Origin: Ectopseudomonas guguanensis
GTDB taxonomy: Bacteria; Pseudomonadota; Gammaproteobacteria; Pseudomonadales; Pseudomonadaceae
DNA length: 64,000 bases
Assembly: GCF_900104265.1 (NCBI RefSeq)
Contig: NZ_FNJJ01000003.1
Location: 226,672-290,671, forward strand
Direction of reading: 5' to 3'
The position numbers and the translations under genes are program-made. Below are positions 49,834-60,068 of the stretch, piece after piece. Each line of letters starts with the position of its first letter. The stretch's first letter is position 1. The notes beneath the pieces were generated by a model. It was not told where the DNA came from and did not search any database. It saw only the letters and a program-made list of their open reading frames with translations.

Positions 49834-50568
49834 ATGCTCAACAGCTATCCGTACCTGTCTCATTTCCTGGCCGCACTCTGGTTCGTCGTCTGCTGGGGTG
49901 GCTACACCCGCTACGCCTCGGTCAAGGCGCAAACCACTCCCTGTCTGGCCAGCGTCCTGCATCTGTACCGAGAAGACTGGATGCGCCGCATGCTGCTGCG
50001 TGACAACCGCATCGCCGACGCCAACGTGATCGGCAACCTCGAACGCAACGCCTCCTTCTTCGCCTCCAGCACGCTGATCATCCTGGCCGGTATCCTCACC
50101 GTGCTGGGTGCCTCCGACCGCGCCCTGTCGCTACTGGCCGACATTCCCTTCGTGCAGCAGGCCAGCCGCGGCCTGTCGGAGATCAAGCTGCTGTGCCTGG
50201 GCATGATTTTCGTCTACGCCTTCTTCACCTTCAGCTGGTGCATGCGCCAGTACAACTTCGCCGCCGTGCTGGTGGGCTCGGCGCCGATGGTGGGCGAGCG
50301 GCATGTGACCGAGCAGGAGCGCAAGGCCTTCGCCGAGCGTACGGCGCGGGTGATCTCGATGGCCGCCAACCAGTTCAACTTCGGCCTGCGCGCCTATTAT
50401 TTCGGCATGGCGACCCTGGCCTGGTTCATCAATCCCTGGTTCTTCATGCTGGTCACCGCCGGTGTGGTCCTGGTGCTGTATCGCCGAGAATTCCACTCGG
50501 ACGTGCTGGAAGTGATGGTCTATACCCCAACGCCGGCCGCCGAGGTGGCCAAGGAGAAGAGTGAATGA
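49834..50568 (+). CDS. DUF599 family membrane protein
   Basis: A 244-aa inner-membrane protein with four helices, at about residues 7-27, 72-92, 112-134 and 190-218. It contains the DUF599-like stretches YREDWMRRMLLRDNRIADANVIGNLERNASFFAS (conserved RNASFFAS) and FTFSWCMRQYNFAAVLVGSAP. Function unknown. A good ribosome binding site (AAGGAG) precedes it. It overlaps the next gene by 4 bp. Confidence 0.88.
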   Translation: MLNSYPYLSHFLAALWFVVCWGGYTRYASVKAQTTPCLASVLHLYREDWMRRMLLRDNRIADANVIGNLERNASFFASSTLIILAGILTVLGASDRALSLLADIPFVQQASRGLSEIKLLCLGMIFVYAFFTFSWCMRQYNFAAVLVGSAPMVGERHVTEQERKAFAERTARVISMAANQFNFGLRAYYFGMATLAWFINPWFFMLVTAGVVLVLYRREFHSDVLEVMVYTPTPAAEVAKEKSE

Positions 50569-50957
50569 GCATTCCGTTCTGGTGCGTCTTCATCAGCGCC
50601 CTGCTGATCTTCATTGCCAAGGCGCCGCTGGCCAAGGCCATGGCCGAGGAGGGCGGCGGTCGCTACGACAATCATCATCCGCGCGCGCAGCAGGCGCGTC
50701 TGACCGGCTTCGGCGCCCGTGCGCTGGCCGCGCATCTGAACAGCTTCGAGGCATTTCCGCTGTTCGCGGTCGGTGTGCTGATGGCACATACGACGCAGAC
50801 CCATGGATTTCTGATCGATGCACTGGCCATCACCTTCGTCATCAGCCGCGTGCTGTATCTGCTGTTCTACTGGTGGGACCTGCACTGGCAGCGCAGCCTG
50901 GTGTGGATCGTGGGCCTGGCCTGCAGCCTGCTGCTGATGCTCAGCCCGGCGCTGTAA
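50565..50957 (+). CDS. MAPEG family membrane protein
   Basis: A 130-aa protein with four helices. It has the MAPEG hallmark region ARALAAHLNSFEAFPLFAVGVLM (conserved RAxxAHxNxxExxP), and the end FYWWDLHWQRSLVW. The family includes glutathione-dependent detoxifying and eicosanoid enzymes; bacterial members are mostly uncharacterised. It is coupled to the DUF599 gene through an ATGA overlap. Confidence 0.88.
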   Translation: MSIPFWCVFISALLIFIAKAPLAKAMAEEGGGRYDNHHPRAQQARLTGFGARALAAHLNSFEAFPLFAVGVLMAHTTQTHGFLIDALAITFVISRVLYLLFYWWDLHWQRSLVWIVGLACSLLLMLSPAL

Positions 50958-50970
50958 TCGGCCGTTGCTA

Positions 50971-51005
50971 AACGACAAGGCCCGCTCGAAGCGGGCCTTG
51001 TCGTT
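50971..51005. terminator. Bidirectional terminator after the MAPEG gene
   Basis: A perfect 15-bp stem AACGACAAGGCCCGC / GCGGGCCTTGTCGTT with loop TCGAA and T after it. It serves the plus-strand MAPEG gene and the minus-strand lipoprotein gene that ends at 51019. Confidence 0.85.
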
Positions 51006-51018
51006 TCTGTGAAGGGGC

Positions 51019-51309
51019 TTAGCGGCCTTCGACCGCGTCACTGATCTCGTCGCCGGCGTTCTCGATCGCGTCGGCGGCATCGTCGGCGGCCTCTTCGATC
51101 TTCTCGCCGGTGGTGGGCTCGGTGCCCATCACTTCATCGGCTTTCTGTTCGATGGCTTCACCGGCTTGTTCGGCTGCCTCACCCATGGACTCGGCCGCCT
51201 CGGAAACGGACTCTTTGGCGGACTCCAGCTTGTCTTCGGGGGATTGTTCACAGGCCGCCAGGCCTAGCATGGCCGCGAGCAGCAGGGCATAGGTAAATGG
51301 TTTTTGCAC
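51019..51309 (-). CDS. Small Ala/Glu-rich lipoprotein, paralogue 1
   Basis: 96 aa. A lipobox LAAC after MQKPFTYALLLAAMLG marks a lipoprotein (Cys20), followed by EQSPEDK. The mature part is almost entirely helical heptad-like acidic sequence (ESVSEAAESMGEAAEQAGEA). The start is GTG at 51309 with GGAG nearby; no ATG suits. It resembles the next gene in signal peptide and composition, suggesting tandem duplication. Function unknown; coiled-coil-like structure is possible. Confidence 0.8.
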   Translation of the reverse strand: MQKPFTYALLLAAMLGLAACEQSPEDKLESAKESVSEAAESMGEAAEQAGEAIEQKADEVMGTEPTTGEKIEEAADDAADAIENAGDEISDAVEGR

Positions 51310-51405
51310 GGTTACATCTCCATGTGTGATGCGGATGATGGCGTGTAGCTTCATCCGTGCCACTTGGAGCGAACAAGCGAAGCGAAGTTCCGAGATGCGC
51401 AAAAA

Positions 51406-51432
51406 CCCGGCCCGCATCGGGATGCGGGCTGG
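51406..51432 (-). terminator. Terminator of lipoprotein paralogue 2
   Basis: A CCCGGCCCGCAT / ATGCGGGCTGGG stem (imperfect by one pair) with an A-run on the plus strand, that is, a T-run after the stem on the minus strand. It lies just downstream of the gene at 51451. Confidence 0.8.
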
Positions 51433-51450
51433 GCGGCGAGTCAACAGGTG

Positions 51451-51726
51451 TTACTGATTGGTTTGGCCGGCCGGGGCCGCAGGTTGGGTCGCCGGATCGG
51501 TCGGTTGGGTTTCGGGCGGCGGCAGCTGTTCGAAGGTTTCTTCGCGATTTTCCTCGGCGCGCTCCTGAGCCGCTTCGTTGCGCTCCTCGGCAGCTTCGTT
51601 CATCGATTCGCGTGCTTCGGACTGCGCTTCGCGGGCGTCCTGCGCGGCATTCTCGGAGGGCTTGTCGCAGGCGGCGAGGCCCAGCGTGGCGGCTAGCAAG
51701 ACGGCATAAGCGAGTGTTTTCTGCAT
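51451..51726 (-). CDS. Small Glu/Ala-rich lipoprotein, paralogue 2
   Basis: 91 aa with signal peptide MQKTLAYAVLLAATLGLAAC (lipobox LAAC, Cys20). The mature chain is a charged helix (AREAQSEARESMNEAAEERN) and then a Pro/Thr/Gln-rich tail (PPPETQPTDPATQPAAPAGQ). The clear AAGGAG supports the start. Its signal sequence is nearly the same as that of paralogue 1; the mature regions have diverged. Function unknown; structurally reminiscent of Lpp-like helices but not homologous as far as I can see. Confidence 0.82.
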   Translation of the reverse strand: MQKTLAYAVLLAATLGLAACDKPSENAAQDAREAQSEARESMNEAAEERNEAAQERAEENREETFEQLPPPETQPTDPATQPAAPAGQTNQ

Positions 51727-51873
51727 GTGGTTCTCCTTGAAAAAAATGCCTCGACATTTTTTCGAAAGAGCAGGGCGCCATAAGTTCATTGTGGTTGCGC
51801 CTGGCAAGCCGTGCCGCAGCGGCCGCGTGGCGCTATCATGCGCGCCCTTGCGTCGCCATCACGAGGTACGAGG

Positions 51874-52353
51874 ATGAGCACTTCCCCCATTTTGGAGCGC
51901 GCTCAGCGCTTTCTGTCGGCCCTGCGTCATTGCCAGGTGCTCGGCCTGCAGGTGCACACGGCCAGCGCCGAAGGCCTGACCCTGCGTCTGCCCTACAGCC
52001 AGCATATCGTCGGCAACCCCGATAGCGGGGTGATCCACGGTGGTGCCATCACCACGCTGATGGACACTACCTGCGGTATCTCCACCGTCTGCGTGCTGCC
52101 GGAGTTCGAAATCTGCCCGACCCTGGATTTGCGCATCGATTACATGCACCCGGCCGAGCCGGGCAAGGACGTGTTCGGTTTCGCCGAGTGCTACCGGGTC
52201 ACGCCCCATGTCATCTTCACCCGCGGCTACGCCTATCAGGACGACCCGGCGCAGCCGATCGCCCATGTGGTTGGCGCCTTCATGCGCATGGGCAAGGCAG
52301 CGCAGGGCGACGCTGAGCTCAAGCAGAACATTCAGCAGGGCGGTGCGGCATGA
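51874..52353 (+). CDS. PaaI-type hotdog thioesterase A
   Basis: A 159-aa hotdog-fold protein. The segment NPDSGVIHGGAITTLMDTTCGIST has the HGG motif of PaaI thioesterases, with the catalytic acidic residue in LMDTTCG. LDLRIDYMHPAEPGKDVF is the following strand pair. Probably cleaves an acyl-CoA. The start at 51874 has GAGGTACGAGG before it. It overlaps the next paralogue by ATGA. Confidence 0.87.
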   Translation: MSTSPILERAQRFLSALRHCQVLGLQVHTASAEGLTLRLPYSQHIVGNPDSGVIHGGAITTLMDTTCGISTVCVLPEFEICPTLDLRIDYMHPAEPGKDVFGFAECYRVTPHVIFTRGYAYQDDPAQPIAHVVGAFMRMGKAAQGDAELKQNIQQGGAA

Positions 52354-52796
52354 GCGACCTGAACCTGGAACAACTGGTGGCCCGCGCGCACCAGCAGAAC
52401 GACTACGACCCGCTGATCAACCTGATCCCTTACGCCAAGCTGCTCGGCATCGAGTGCCTGCGTCTGGGTGACGACATGGTGTTTCGCCTGCCGGCCAACC
52501 GCGACTGTATCGGGAACCCGGTGCTGCCGGCACTGCACGGCGGGGTCATCGCCGGTTTCATGGAGCATTCGGCAATGCTGCATCTGCTGATGTTCATGGG
52601 TATTCCACATTTGCCGAAAATCATCGACTTCTCGATAGATTACCTGCGCGCCGGCCATTATCGTGACACCTACGCGCAATGCCAGGTCTGGCGTCAGGGG
52701 CGCCGGGTGGCCAATGTGGCGATCACCGCCTGGCAAACCACGCAGACCGAGCCGATCGCCACCGCCCGTGCCCATTTCAAGGTCGATGAGCCCTGA
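52350..52796 (+). CDS. PaaI-type hotdog thioesterase B
   Basis: A 148-aa second hotdog protein, coupled to the first by a 4-bp overlap. It has NPVLPALHGGVIAGFMEHSAML, where the HGG motif is kept but the acid is E (EHSA) in place of the D of paralogue A. IDFSIDYLRAGHYRDTYAQCQV follows. The pair probably form a heteromeric enzyme or have related substrates; this is inference. Confidence 0.87.
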   Translation: MSDLNLEQLVARAHQQNDYDPLINLIPYAKLLGIECLRLGDDMVFRLPANRDCIGNPVLPALHGGVIAGFMEHSAMLHLLMFMGIPHLPKIIDFSIDYLRAGHYRDTYAQCQVWRQGRRVANVAITAWQTTQTEPIATARAHFKVDEP

Positions 52797-52857
52797 GTTT
52801 CGCCCGGCAACCCGAGCGGCCCGGCAGCGCAGCGAGACAATGACAAGGATTCTGTAG

Positions 52858-54105
52858 ATGGATGCGTTGCTGATTATTGGTGGCCTGCTGTTGATGCTGG
52901 CCGGTCTGGTCTGGCTGGTGATGCGCGCTTTCGCCACCAGCCTGTTGTGGGGCTGGGGCAGCCTGATACCGCCGATCACGCTGTTGTACATCATGCGTCA
53001 CTGGGCGCGGGCACGCAGTGCCGTCACGCTGGTCGGGCTCGGCGTCATCCCCCTGGTGGTGGGGTTGACGCTGCTGGCCAGCAAGGACGCCGAGCGCCTG
53101 GCGGCCATCGTGCGCCTCGACTGGCTCAGGCCCGAGGTGCAGGAGCCAGCCGAGCTGAGCATCGAGCTGGCCGGTCAGCTCAATGGCCAACCCTTTCGCC
53201 CGCAGCAGGGCGAACTGATCGACGGCGTGCTGGTACTGCGCGAAGGCCTGGATTTCTTCGCCCTGCGCGAACTGAGCATTCGCCTGCCGCAAGCGGTGGA
53301 TGGGCCGGTGCGCGTCGACGTGCTGCCGCAGGACGAAGGCCAGCTGCCGGAGGTGGAACTGAGCTGGTTGTTGCCGGAGCAGGACCTGCCCGAGGCGCGT
53401 CGTCTCAGCCGTGGCTACACCCTGCATCTGGACCTGCAACCGCAGGCGCCCAATCGTCTGGCGGGCGACTTCCATCTGGTCCTGCCGCCGCGTTTCAAGA
53501 CCAGCCTCAGCGGCCGCGTCGAGCTGTACCGCGACCGCCTGCGCTATGTCGATGGTCGGGTCGATACGCGTTTCGACTCCCGTGACACCATCGCCCATGT
53601 GCTGCAGGACTACCTGCAGCGACGCTTCGCCACGCGGCAGGTGCGCGAGCTGAAACTGCCGGTGTTCACCTTCGAGGGCGATACCCTGGAGTTGCAGGTC
53701 GACGCGCAGGTGGACGGGCGTCTGGAGCGTCTGCCGGTGCGTTTGCACAAGCGCGCCGAACAGGGTTGGGCCGTGGAAGGAGATCGCTTCCCGGTATTGC
53801 CCGCCATTGCTACCGTCCAGGCTACGCCGCAGCGCGAGGCGGTCCCGGTCGAGGAGCGTCTGAGTCGTCCGGCCGATCGTCGCCAGCGCTTCAGCCTGGC
53901 ACGTCTGCAGCGCAACCCCGAGCAGTATCGCAACCTCAGCATGCGCCTGAGCCGCGCCAGCGGCGGCACGGTAGAGGGGCGTTTCGTCGGCATTGATGCC
54001 GACGGCAGCATCCGCCTGGCCCAGCAGATGGGCAGTGGCGGCGGGCAGGCCAGCTTCAGTTTCAAACCGGAAGAAATCGGCCGTCTGGAGCTGCTCGAAC
54101 CCTGA
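52858..54105 (+). CDS. Membrane-anchored protein of unknown function
   Basis: A 415-aa protein with three hydrophobic helices in its first 85 residues (about 4-25, 30-47, 55-77). A soluble region of ~330 residues follows, with repeated beta-like segments (FALRELSIRLPQAVDGPVRVD, LKLPVFTFEGDTLELQVDAQ). The C-terminus includes RNLSMRLSRASGGTVEGRFVGIDADG. I do not recognise a family. Position just before htpG agrees with PA1595 of P. aeruginosa, from memory. Hairpin copy 4 begins at the base after its stop. Confidence 0.78.
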   Translation: MDALLIIGGLLLMLAGLVWLVMRAFATSLLWGWGSLIPPITLLYIMRHWARARSAVTLVGLGVIPLVVGLTLLASKDAERLAAIVRLDWLRPEVQEPAELSIELAGQLNGQPFRPQQGELIDGVLVLREGLDFFALRELSIRLPQAVDGPVRVDVLPQDEGQLPEVELSWLLPEQDLPEARRLSRGYTLHLDLQPQAPNRLAGDFHLVLPPRFKTSLSGRVELYRDRLRYVDGRVDTRFDSRDTIAHVLQDYLQRRFATRQVRELKLPVFTFEGDTLELQVDAQVDGRLERLPVRLHKRAEQGWAVEGDRFPVLPAIATVQATPQREAVPVEERLSRPADRRQRFSLARLQRNPEQYRNLSMRLSRASGGTVEGRFVGIDADGSIRLAQQMGSGGGQASFSFKPEEIGRLELLEP

Positions 54106-54248
54106 GAGGCCGTTGAAAAAACGTAGGCGAGGCAGCCAGTGCAAGACAAAAACAGGCGAGAAAGCGGAGTTTACAAGTTGTAAATGAGCATTTTGAGCCT
54201 GTTTTTAACGCAGCAATGGCAACGCAGATAGTTTTTCAACAGCCTGTT
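54106..54248. repeat. Long hairpin repeat, copy 4 of 4 (inverted)
   Basis: About 143 bp, the reverse complement of copy 1 with few changes. GGCCGTTGAAAAAAC at the left end pairs with GTTTTTCAACAGCC at the right. The inner pair is AAAACAGGC / GCCTGTTTTT, and the apex is TTTACAAGTTGTAAA with the invariant flanks (AGCGGAG, ATGAGCAT). It starts the base after the upstream TGA and ends 86 bp before htpG. Confidence 0.85.
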
Positions 54249-54334
54249 AAGCCCTTGAAATTGATCATACTGCCCCCATCTGCAGGACATCCGCCGCTCG
54301 CGCGGCATAGTCCTGCATGTGGAGTTAGACGACC

Positions 54335-56239
54335 ATGAGTGTGGAAACTCAAAAAGAGACCCTGGGCTTCCAGACCGAGGTGAAGCAGCTGCTGCACCTG
54401 ATGATCCATTCGCTGTACTCGAACAAGGAAATCTTCCTGCGCGAGTTGATCTCCAACGCCTCCGACGCCGCCGACAAGCTGCGCTTCGAGGCGCTGGCCA
54501 AGCCCGAGCTGCTCGAAGGCGGCGCCGAGCTGAAAATTCGCCTGAGCTTCGACAAGGACGCCAAGACCGTCACCCTCGAAGACAACGGCATCGGCATGAG
54601 CCGCGATGAAGTCATCGCGCACCTGGGCACCATCGCCAAGTCCGGCACCGCCGACTTCCTCAAGAACCTCTCCGGCGACCAGAAGAAGGATTCGCACCTG
54701 ATCGGTCAGTTCGGTGTGGGCTTCTACTCGGCCTTCATCGTCGCCGACAAGGTGGACGTCTTCACCCGTCGTGCCGGCCTGTCGGCTGCCGAGGGCGTGC
54801 ACTGGTCGAGCAAGGGCGAGGGCGAGTTCGAGGTCGCCACCATCGACAAGGCCGAGCGCGGCACCCGCATCGTCCTGCACCTGAAAAGCGGTGAAGAAGA
54901 GTTCGCCGACGGCTGGCGCCTGCGCAACATCGTCAAGAAGTACTCCGACCATATCGCGCTGCCCATCGAACTGCCGAAAGAGCACTACGGTGAGGAGAAG
55001 GACAAGCCGGCCGAGCCCGAGTGGGAAACCGTCAACCGCGCCAGTGCCCTGTGGACCCGCCCGCGTGCCGAGGTCAAGGACGAGGAATACCAGGAGTTCT
55101 ACAAGCACGTCGCCCATGACTTCGAGAACCCGCTGACCTGGAGTCACAACAAGGTCGAGGGCAAGCTGGAGTACACCTCGCTGCTCTACGTGCCGGGCCG
55201 TGCACCGTTCGACCTGTACCATCGCGAAGCGCCCAAGGGGCTCAAGCTCTACGTGCAGCGCGTGTTCATCATGGACCAGGCCGACGAGTTCCTGCCGCTG
55301 TACCTGCGCTTCATCAAGGGTGTGGTGGATTCCAACGACCTGTCGCTGAACGTTTCCCGCGAGATTCTGCAGAAGGACCCGGTGATCGATTCGATGAAGT
55401 CGGCGCTGACCAAGCGCGTACTGGACATGCTGGAGAAGCTGGCCAAGGACAAGCCCGAAGAATACAAGGCGTTCTGGAAGGCCTTCGGCCAGGTGCTCAA
55501 GGAAGGCCCGGCGGAAGACTTCGCCAACAAGGAGAAGATCGCCAGCCTGCTGCGCTTCGCTTCCACCGCAGGCGAGAGCGACGAGCAGTCGGTTTCGCTG
55601 GCCGACTACCTCGGCCGGGTCAAGGAAGGTCAGGACAAGATCTACTACCTCACCGGCGAGTCCTACGCGCAGATCAAGAACAGCCCGCACCTGGAAGTCT
55701 TCCGCAAGAAGGGCATCGAAGTGCTGCTGCTCACCGATCGCATCGACGAGTGGCTGATGAGCTACCTGACCGAGTTCGACGGCAAGCAGTTCGTCGACGT
55801 GGCCCGTGGCGACCTGGACCTGGGCAAGCTGGACTCGGAAGAGGACAAGAAGGCCCAGGAAGAAGTCGCCAAGGCCAAGGAAGGGCTGATCGAGCGTCTG
55901 AAAGGCGCGCTGGGCGAGCAGGTCAAGGAGGTGCGCGTGTCGCATCGTCTGACCGACTCGCCGGCGATCCTCGCCATCGGCGAGCAGGACCTGGGTCTGC
56001 AGATGCGCCAGATTCTCGAGGCCAGCGGGCAGAAGGTACCCGAGTCCAAGCCGATCTTCGAGTTCAACCCGAGCCACCCGCTGATCGAGCGCCTGGATGC
56101 CGAGGCCGACGAGGACCGTTTCGTCGACCTGACGCACATCCTCTTCGATCAGGCCGCGCTGGCCGCCGGCGACAGCCTGAAGGACCCGGCTGCCTATGTG
56201 CAGCGCCTGAACAAGCTGCTGGTGGAACTCTCCGCCTGA
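54335..56239 (+). CDS. htpG: Molecular chaperone HtpG (bacterial Hsp90)
   Basis: A 634-aa ATP-dependent chaperone. The GHKL ATPase has [27 protein letters not shown] and [17 protein letters not shown]. The middle domain includes [21 protein letters not shown] and [18 protein letters not shown]. The C-terminal dimerisation part ends at LVELSA. Length equals that of E. coli HtpG (624) within range. A terminator follows. Confidence 0.98.
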   Translation: MSVETQKETLGFQTEVKQLLHLMIHSLYSNKEIFLRELISNASDAADKLRFEALAKPELLEGGAELKIRLSFDKDAKTVTLEDNGIGMSRDEVIAHLGTIAKSGTADFLKNLSGDQKKDSHLIGQFGVGFYSAFIVADKVDVFTRRAGLSAAEGVHWSSKGEGEFEVATIDKAERGTRIVLHLKSGEEEFADGWRLRNIVKKYSDHIALPIELPKEHYGEEKDKPAEPEWETVNRASALWTRPRAEVKDEEYQEFYKHVAHDFENPLTWSHNKVEGKLEYTSLLYVPGRAPFDLYHREAPKGLKLYVQRVFIMDQADEFLPLYLRFIKGVVDSNDLSLNVSREILQKDPVIDSMKSALTKRVLDMLEKLAKDKPEEYKAFWKAFGQVLKEGPAEDFANKEKIASLLRFASTAGESDEQSVSLADYLGRVKEGQDKIYYLTGESYAQIKNSPHLEVFRKKGIEVLLLTDRIDEWLMSYLTEFDGKQFVDVARGDLDLGKLDSEEDKKAQEEVAKAKEGLIERLKGALGEQVKEVRVSHRLTDSPAILAIGEQDLGLQMRQILEASGQKVPESKPIFEFNPSHPLIERLDAEADEDRFVDLTHILFDQAALAAGDSLKDPAAYVQRLNKLLVELSA

Positions 56240-56258
56240 TCGACCTGGCGATGGAACA

Positions 56259-56279
56259 AGCCCGCTTCGGCGGGCTTTT
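56259..56279 (+). terminator. Rho-independent terminator after htpG
   Basis: AGCCCGC / GCGGGCT with a TTCG loop, then TTT, about 20 bp after htpG. Confidence 0.85.
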
Positions 56280-56375
56280 CTATGGGTGCGATTGATCGGC
56301 TTTGATTGACAAGCGTGGCCTCGTCGTTTCAGATGCTGGCAATTCGCCGGCCGTCTGTCCGCGTACTGGGGTTGT

Positions 56376-59300
56376 ATGTCGATTCTCGAGTTGTTCTTCC
56401 TGATGGGTGCGGATCCTGCTGTCCTCGTACTCAGTCGCTACGACCCCAAGTTGGTGCTGCTGTCGTTGGCCATCGCCGTGTTCGCCGCCGGCATGGCCCT
56501 GCAGCTGGCCGGTGAAGCCCGCGACAACACACATCCCGTTGCTCGCCAAATCACCATCGTCACCGGCTCGCTCGCCCTCGGCGGCGGCATCTGGTCCATG
56601 CACTTTCTTGGCATGCTCGCCTTCGAGCTGTGCGCGGCAGTACGTTACGACCTGGGCATTACCCTGCTTTCGATGTTGCCGAGCCTGGCCGCCTCCTGGG
56701 TCGCCCTCAGTCTTCTGGCGCGGCGTGACCTGAGCCTGAAGCAGCTGTGCGTCGGCGGTGTGCTGGTCGGTGCCGGTATCGGCGCCATGCATTACAGCGG
56801 CATGGCGGCGATGCAGATGGCGCCACTGCTGCGCTACGACCCCTGGATGTTCGCCCTGTCGATCTTCGTCGCGGTGGCTCTGGCCATCCTGGCGCTGTGG
56901 GTGCGTTTCGGTCTAGAGGGGCGCTTGCCGACAACCTGGGCGCTGTTGCTCAGTGCTCTGGTGATGGGCCTGGCCATCAGCGGCATGCATTACACCGGCA
57001 TGGCGGCGGCGCGCTTCGTCGGCACCCCCGAGTCGCAGGTGCCGATGGCAGTGGTCGACAGCGGCTATATCGCCATCGCCATCACCCTGCTGACCGTCGC
57101 ACTGACGGTCTTCGTGGTGGCCGCCAATACCCTGCTGCGCTACCGGCGCATGAGTCAGCAGCTCAAGGCCAGCGAGCAGCATCTGCGTTCGATCTTCGAT
57201 ACCGCGCTGGACGCCATCATCACCGTCGATCACACCGGCACCCTGCGTTCGGCCAACCGCGCGGTGTCGCGACTGCTCGGCTGGGCCCCGCAGGAGGTGG
57301 TCGGCATGCACATGCGCACGCTGCTGCCGGCCCGCCATGTCCAGCGGATGGAGGCGCTGCTGGCCGACTACCTGAGAACCGGGCGCCTGAACATGCCGGC
57401 TGGCGAGCAGGAACTGCTCTGCCTGACCCGCGACGGTGAAGAGAAACCGGTGCGCATCAGCGTTGGCGTCACCCATGCCGGCAGTCGACCGCTGTTCGTG
57501 GTGTTCGTCGCCGATATCAGTGAAAGGCAGGCCATGGAGAAGGCCCTGCGTGAAAGCGAGCAGCAGTACCGCTCGCTGATCAGCAACATTCCCGGCGTGT
57601 CGTTCCGCTGCATGCTGGATCGCGACTGGAGCATCATCTTCATCAGCGACGCGGTGCAGCCCCTGACGGGCTGGAGCGCGGAGGACTTCATCAGTCGCCG
57701 CTGCTCGATCGCCGACCTGTATCACCCCGACGACTACCCGCGAGTCGTGGACGAGGTGCAACGGGCCATCGAGCAGGGGCGCAACTACACGGTCGAGTAT
57801 CGCTTGTTCGACCGCTCGGGCAGGGAGCACTGGATCTGGGAGAGTGGCAGCGCCGTTTGCGATGAGCGTGGCGTGCCGCACTGGATCGACGGCGTTCTGA
57901 TCGATCAGACCGACACCAAGCGGCGTAACGCCGAGTACGAAGGCAAGGTGACGGCGATCAGCAAGGCCATGGCGCTGGTCGAGTACGACCTCGATGGTTT
58001 GATCCTCGATATCAACGACAACGCGCTGGCGCTGTTCGGTTACGAGCGCGCAGAAGTGATCGGCCATCACCATTCGATGTTCTGCGACCCCGAACTGGTC
58101 GCCAGCGATGCCTATCGCCAGGTGTGGGCCGAACTGCGCGCGGGGCATTTCCGTACGGGCGAATACCGGCGTATCGGCAAGGGTGGTCGGGAGGTCTGGA
58201 TTCAGGCCAGCTACAACCCGATTCTCGACACCGACGGCAAGCCGTTCAAGGTGGTCAAGCTGGCCACCGACCTAACGCCTCGCCGGGTGATGGAGCAGGA
58301 TCTGCGTGCCGCTCGTGATCGCGCCGAGGCCGCCGCCGCCGCGCGCAGCAGCTTCCTGGCCAACATGAGCCACGAGATCCGTACGCCGATGAACGCCATC
58401 ATCGGCTTCACCCATCTGCTGCTGGAGACGCCGCTCTCTGCAGACCAGCGCCGTCACCTGAGTACCGTGCAGCATTCGTCGCGCTCGCTGCTGGGGCTGC
58501 TCAACGACATTCTCGATACGGCCAAGCTCGACCGTGGCGCCATCGAGCTGGAACAGCTGGATTTCTCCCTGCGCGAGCTGTGCGAGCAGGTGGTGGCGAG
58601 CCAGCGTCTGGCGGCCGAGAGCAAGGGCCTGCAGCTGCATCTGGAGTACCCGGCGACGGTCGCCGAGTTCTTCTGTGGCGACCCGCTGCGGCTGCAGCAG
58701 GTGCTGACCAACCTGCTGGGCAATGCGGTCAAGTTCACCTTGCACGGCGAGGTTCGCCTGAAGGTGACGGGCGAGCCGGGGGCCATGCGCCTGGCCGTTC
58801 AGGATACGGGTATCGGCATCGCCGCCGATCGCCTGGAAAAGATCTTCGAGCCCTTCGCCCAGGCCGACGCCTCCATGAGCCGGCGCTTTGGCGGCACCGG
58901 CCTGGGTACCACCATCTCGCGGCAGCTGGTCGAGCTGATGGGCGGGCGTCTGAAAGTGGAAAGCCGCGAAGGGCAGGGCAGCTGCTTCAGCGTCGAGCTG
59001 CCGCTGCGTGCCGGCAAGCGGCTGGCTTCGCAGCAACGCGCCGTGCTGCCGGAACTGGGGCAATTGAACATCCTGGCCGCCGATGATGTGGCGCAGAATC
59101 TCGAGCTGTTGCAGCTGACCCTGGAGCATTTCGGCCATCGCGTGCGCGGCGTCGCCGATGGTGAAGGGGCGGTGCAGGCATTCACCGAGGAACGTTTCGA
59201 CCTGATTCTGATGGACGTGCAGATGCCGGGCGTCGATGGCCTGGAGGCCTCGCGGCGGATTCGCCAGCTGGAAGCGGCCGAGGCGCGCGAGCCGATCCCC

Positions 59301-60068
59301 ATCATCGCCCTGACCGCCAGCGTGCTCGATCAGGACCGCCAGGCCGCGCTGGATTCGGGGATGAACGGCTTCGCCTCGAAACCGCTGGATATCAATGCGC
59401 TGCTCTGGGAAATCGCGCGCCTGCTTGGCTTGACCGATGTCCCCAGTGCAGTGGTCAGTGCCACCCGTGTTGCCGACGAGAGCCTGTTCGACTGGGTCCG
59501 CGGCAGCAGCCTGTGGGGTGGCCCCTTGCGCATGGCGCAGGCGATCAATACCTACATCGGGGAGCAGCATGACCTGGCCGTGCGCCTCGCCGAGTTCCTC
59601 GCCGCGCGCGACTGGGAGGGGGGCAAGGCGCTTGCGCATCGCCTGCATGGCGCAGCCGGCAACCTGGCCATGAGCGCGCTCGCCAGCCTGGGGCGCTCGA
59701 TCGAGCAGGCGTTCGAGACACAGGACGAGCGCACGCTGCAGGGCCTGCTCGGCGAGCTCGAACAGGCCCTACAGACGGTCCGGGAGGTGGTGCCGCAGGT
59801 GCCGCCGCTGTGCTCTGAGGCGCCAGTGGCGGCCATCGATGCGGCCTGCTTGCGTGAACAGGCGAGCCAGCTGCGCCACGCCCTGCGCCGCGGTGGCCTC
59901 GACGAGGAAGCCCTGGCCGCCATGGAGCATGCCGCCGGCGCTACGGCGTACCGCGGCGTTCTGGGCGAACTGCGCCAGGCGCTGGATGACTTCGATTTCG
60001 ATCAGGCACTGTCGCTGCTCGATCGGCTGTTGCTGCAACTGCAGGATGAGGAAACCACCCGATCATGA
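56376..60068 (+). CDS. MHYT-domain hybrid sensor histidine kinase with PAS, REC and HPt domains
   Basis: 1230 aa. The N-terminal ~255 residues form an MHYT membrane sensor with repeated M-H-x-x-G-M units (SMHFLGM, AMHYSGM, GMHYTGM), seven helices and a proposed metal site for gas or redox sensing. Three PAS-type regions follow (about 275-385, 395-515, 525-640). Then come the HisKA domain with H666 in [12 protein letters not shown], the ATPase ([17 protein letters not shown]) and REC with D947 in [10 protein letters not shown]. An HPt domain carries H1088 in [11 protein letters not shown]. Its stop overlaps the start of the HD-GYP regulator (ATGA), so the two are a signalling pair. Confidence 0.93.
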   Translation: MSILELFFLMGADPAVLVLSRYDPKLVLLSLAIAVFAAGMALQLAGEARDNTHPVARQITIVTGSLALGGGIWSMHFLGMLAFELCAAVRYDLGITLLSMLPSLAASWVALSLLARRDLSLKQLCVGGVLVGAGIGAMHYSGMAAMQMAPLLRYDPWMFALSIFVAVALAILALWVRFGLEGRLPTTWALLLSALVMGLAISGMHYTGMAAARFVGTPESQVPMAVVDSGYIAIAITLLTVALTVFVVAANTLLRYRRMSQQLKASEQHLRSIFDTALDAIITVDHTGTLRSANRAVSRLLGWAPQEVVGMHMRTLLPARHVQRMEALLADYLRTGRLNMPAGEQELLCLTRDGEEKPVRISVGVTHAGSRPLFVVFVADISERQAMEKALRESEQQYRSLISNIPGVSFRCMLDRDWSIIFISDAVQPLTGWSAEDFISRRCSIADLYHPDDYPRVVDEVQRAIEQGRNYTVEYRLFDRSGREHWIWESGSAVCDERGVPHWIDGVLIDQTDTKRRNAEYEGKVTAISKAMALVEYDLDGLILDINDNALALFGYERAEVIGHHHSMFCDPELVASDAYRQVWAELRAGHFRTGEYRRIGKGGREVWIQASYNPILDTDGKPFKVVKLATDLTPRRVMEQDLRAARDRAEAAAAARSSFLANMSHEIRTPMNAIIGFTHLLLETPLSADQRRHLSTVQHSSRSLLGLLNDILDTAKLDRGAIELEQLDFSLRELCEQVVASQRLAAESKGLQLHLEYPATVAEFFCGDPLRLQQVLTNLLGNAVKFTLHGEVRLKVTGEPGAMRLAVQDTGIGIAADRLEKIFEPFAQADASMSRRFGGTGLGTTISRQLVELMGGRLKVESREGQGSCFSVELPLRAGKRLASQQRAVLPELGQLNILAADDVAQNLELLQLTLEHFGHRVRGVADGEGAVQAFTEERFDLILMDVQMPGVDGLEASRRIRQLEAAEAREPIPIIALTASVLDQDRQAALDSGMNGFASKPLDINALLWEIARLLGLTDVPSAVVSATRVADESLFDWVRGSSLWGGPLRMAQAINTYIGEQHDLAVRLAEFLAARDWEGGKALAHRLHGAAGNLAMSALASLGRSIEQAFETQDERTLQGLLGELEQALQTVREVVPQVPPLCSEAPVAAIDAACLREQASQLRHALRRGGLDEEALAAMEHAAGATAYRGVLGELRQALDDFDFDQALSLLDRLLLQLQDEETTRS

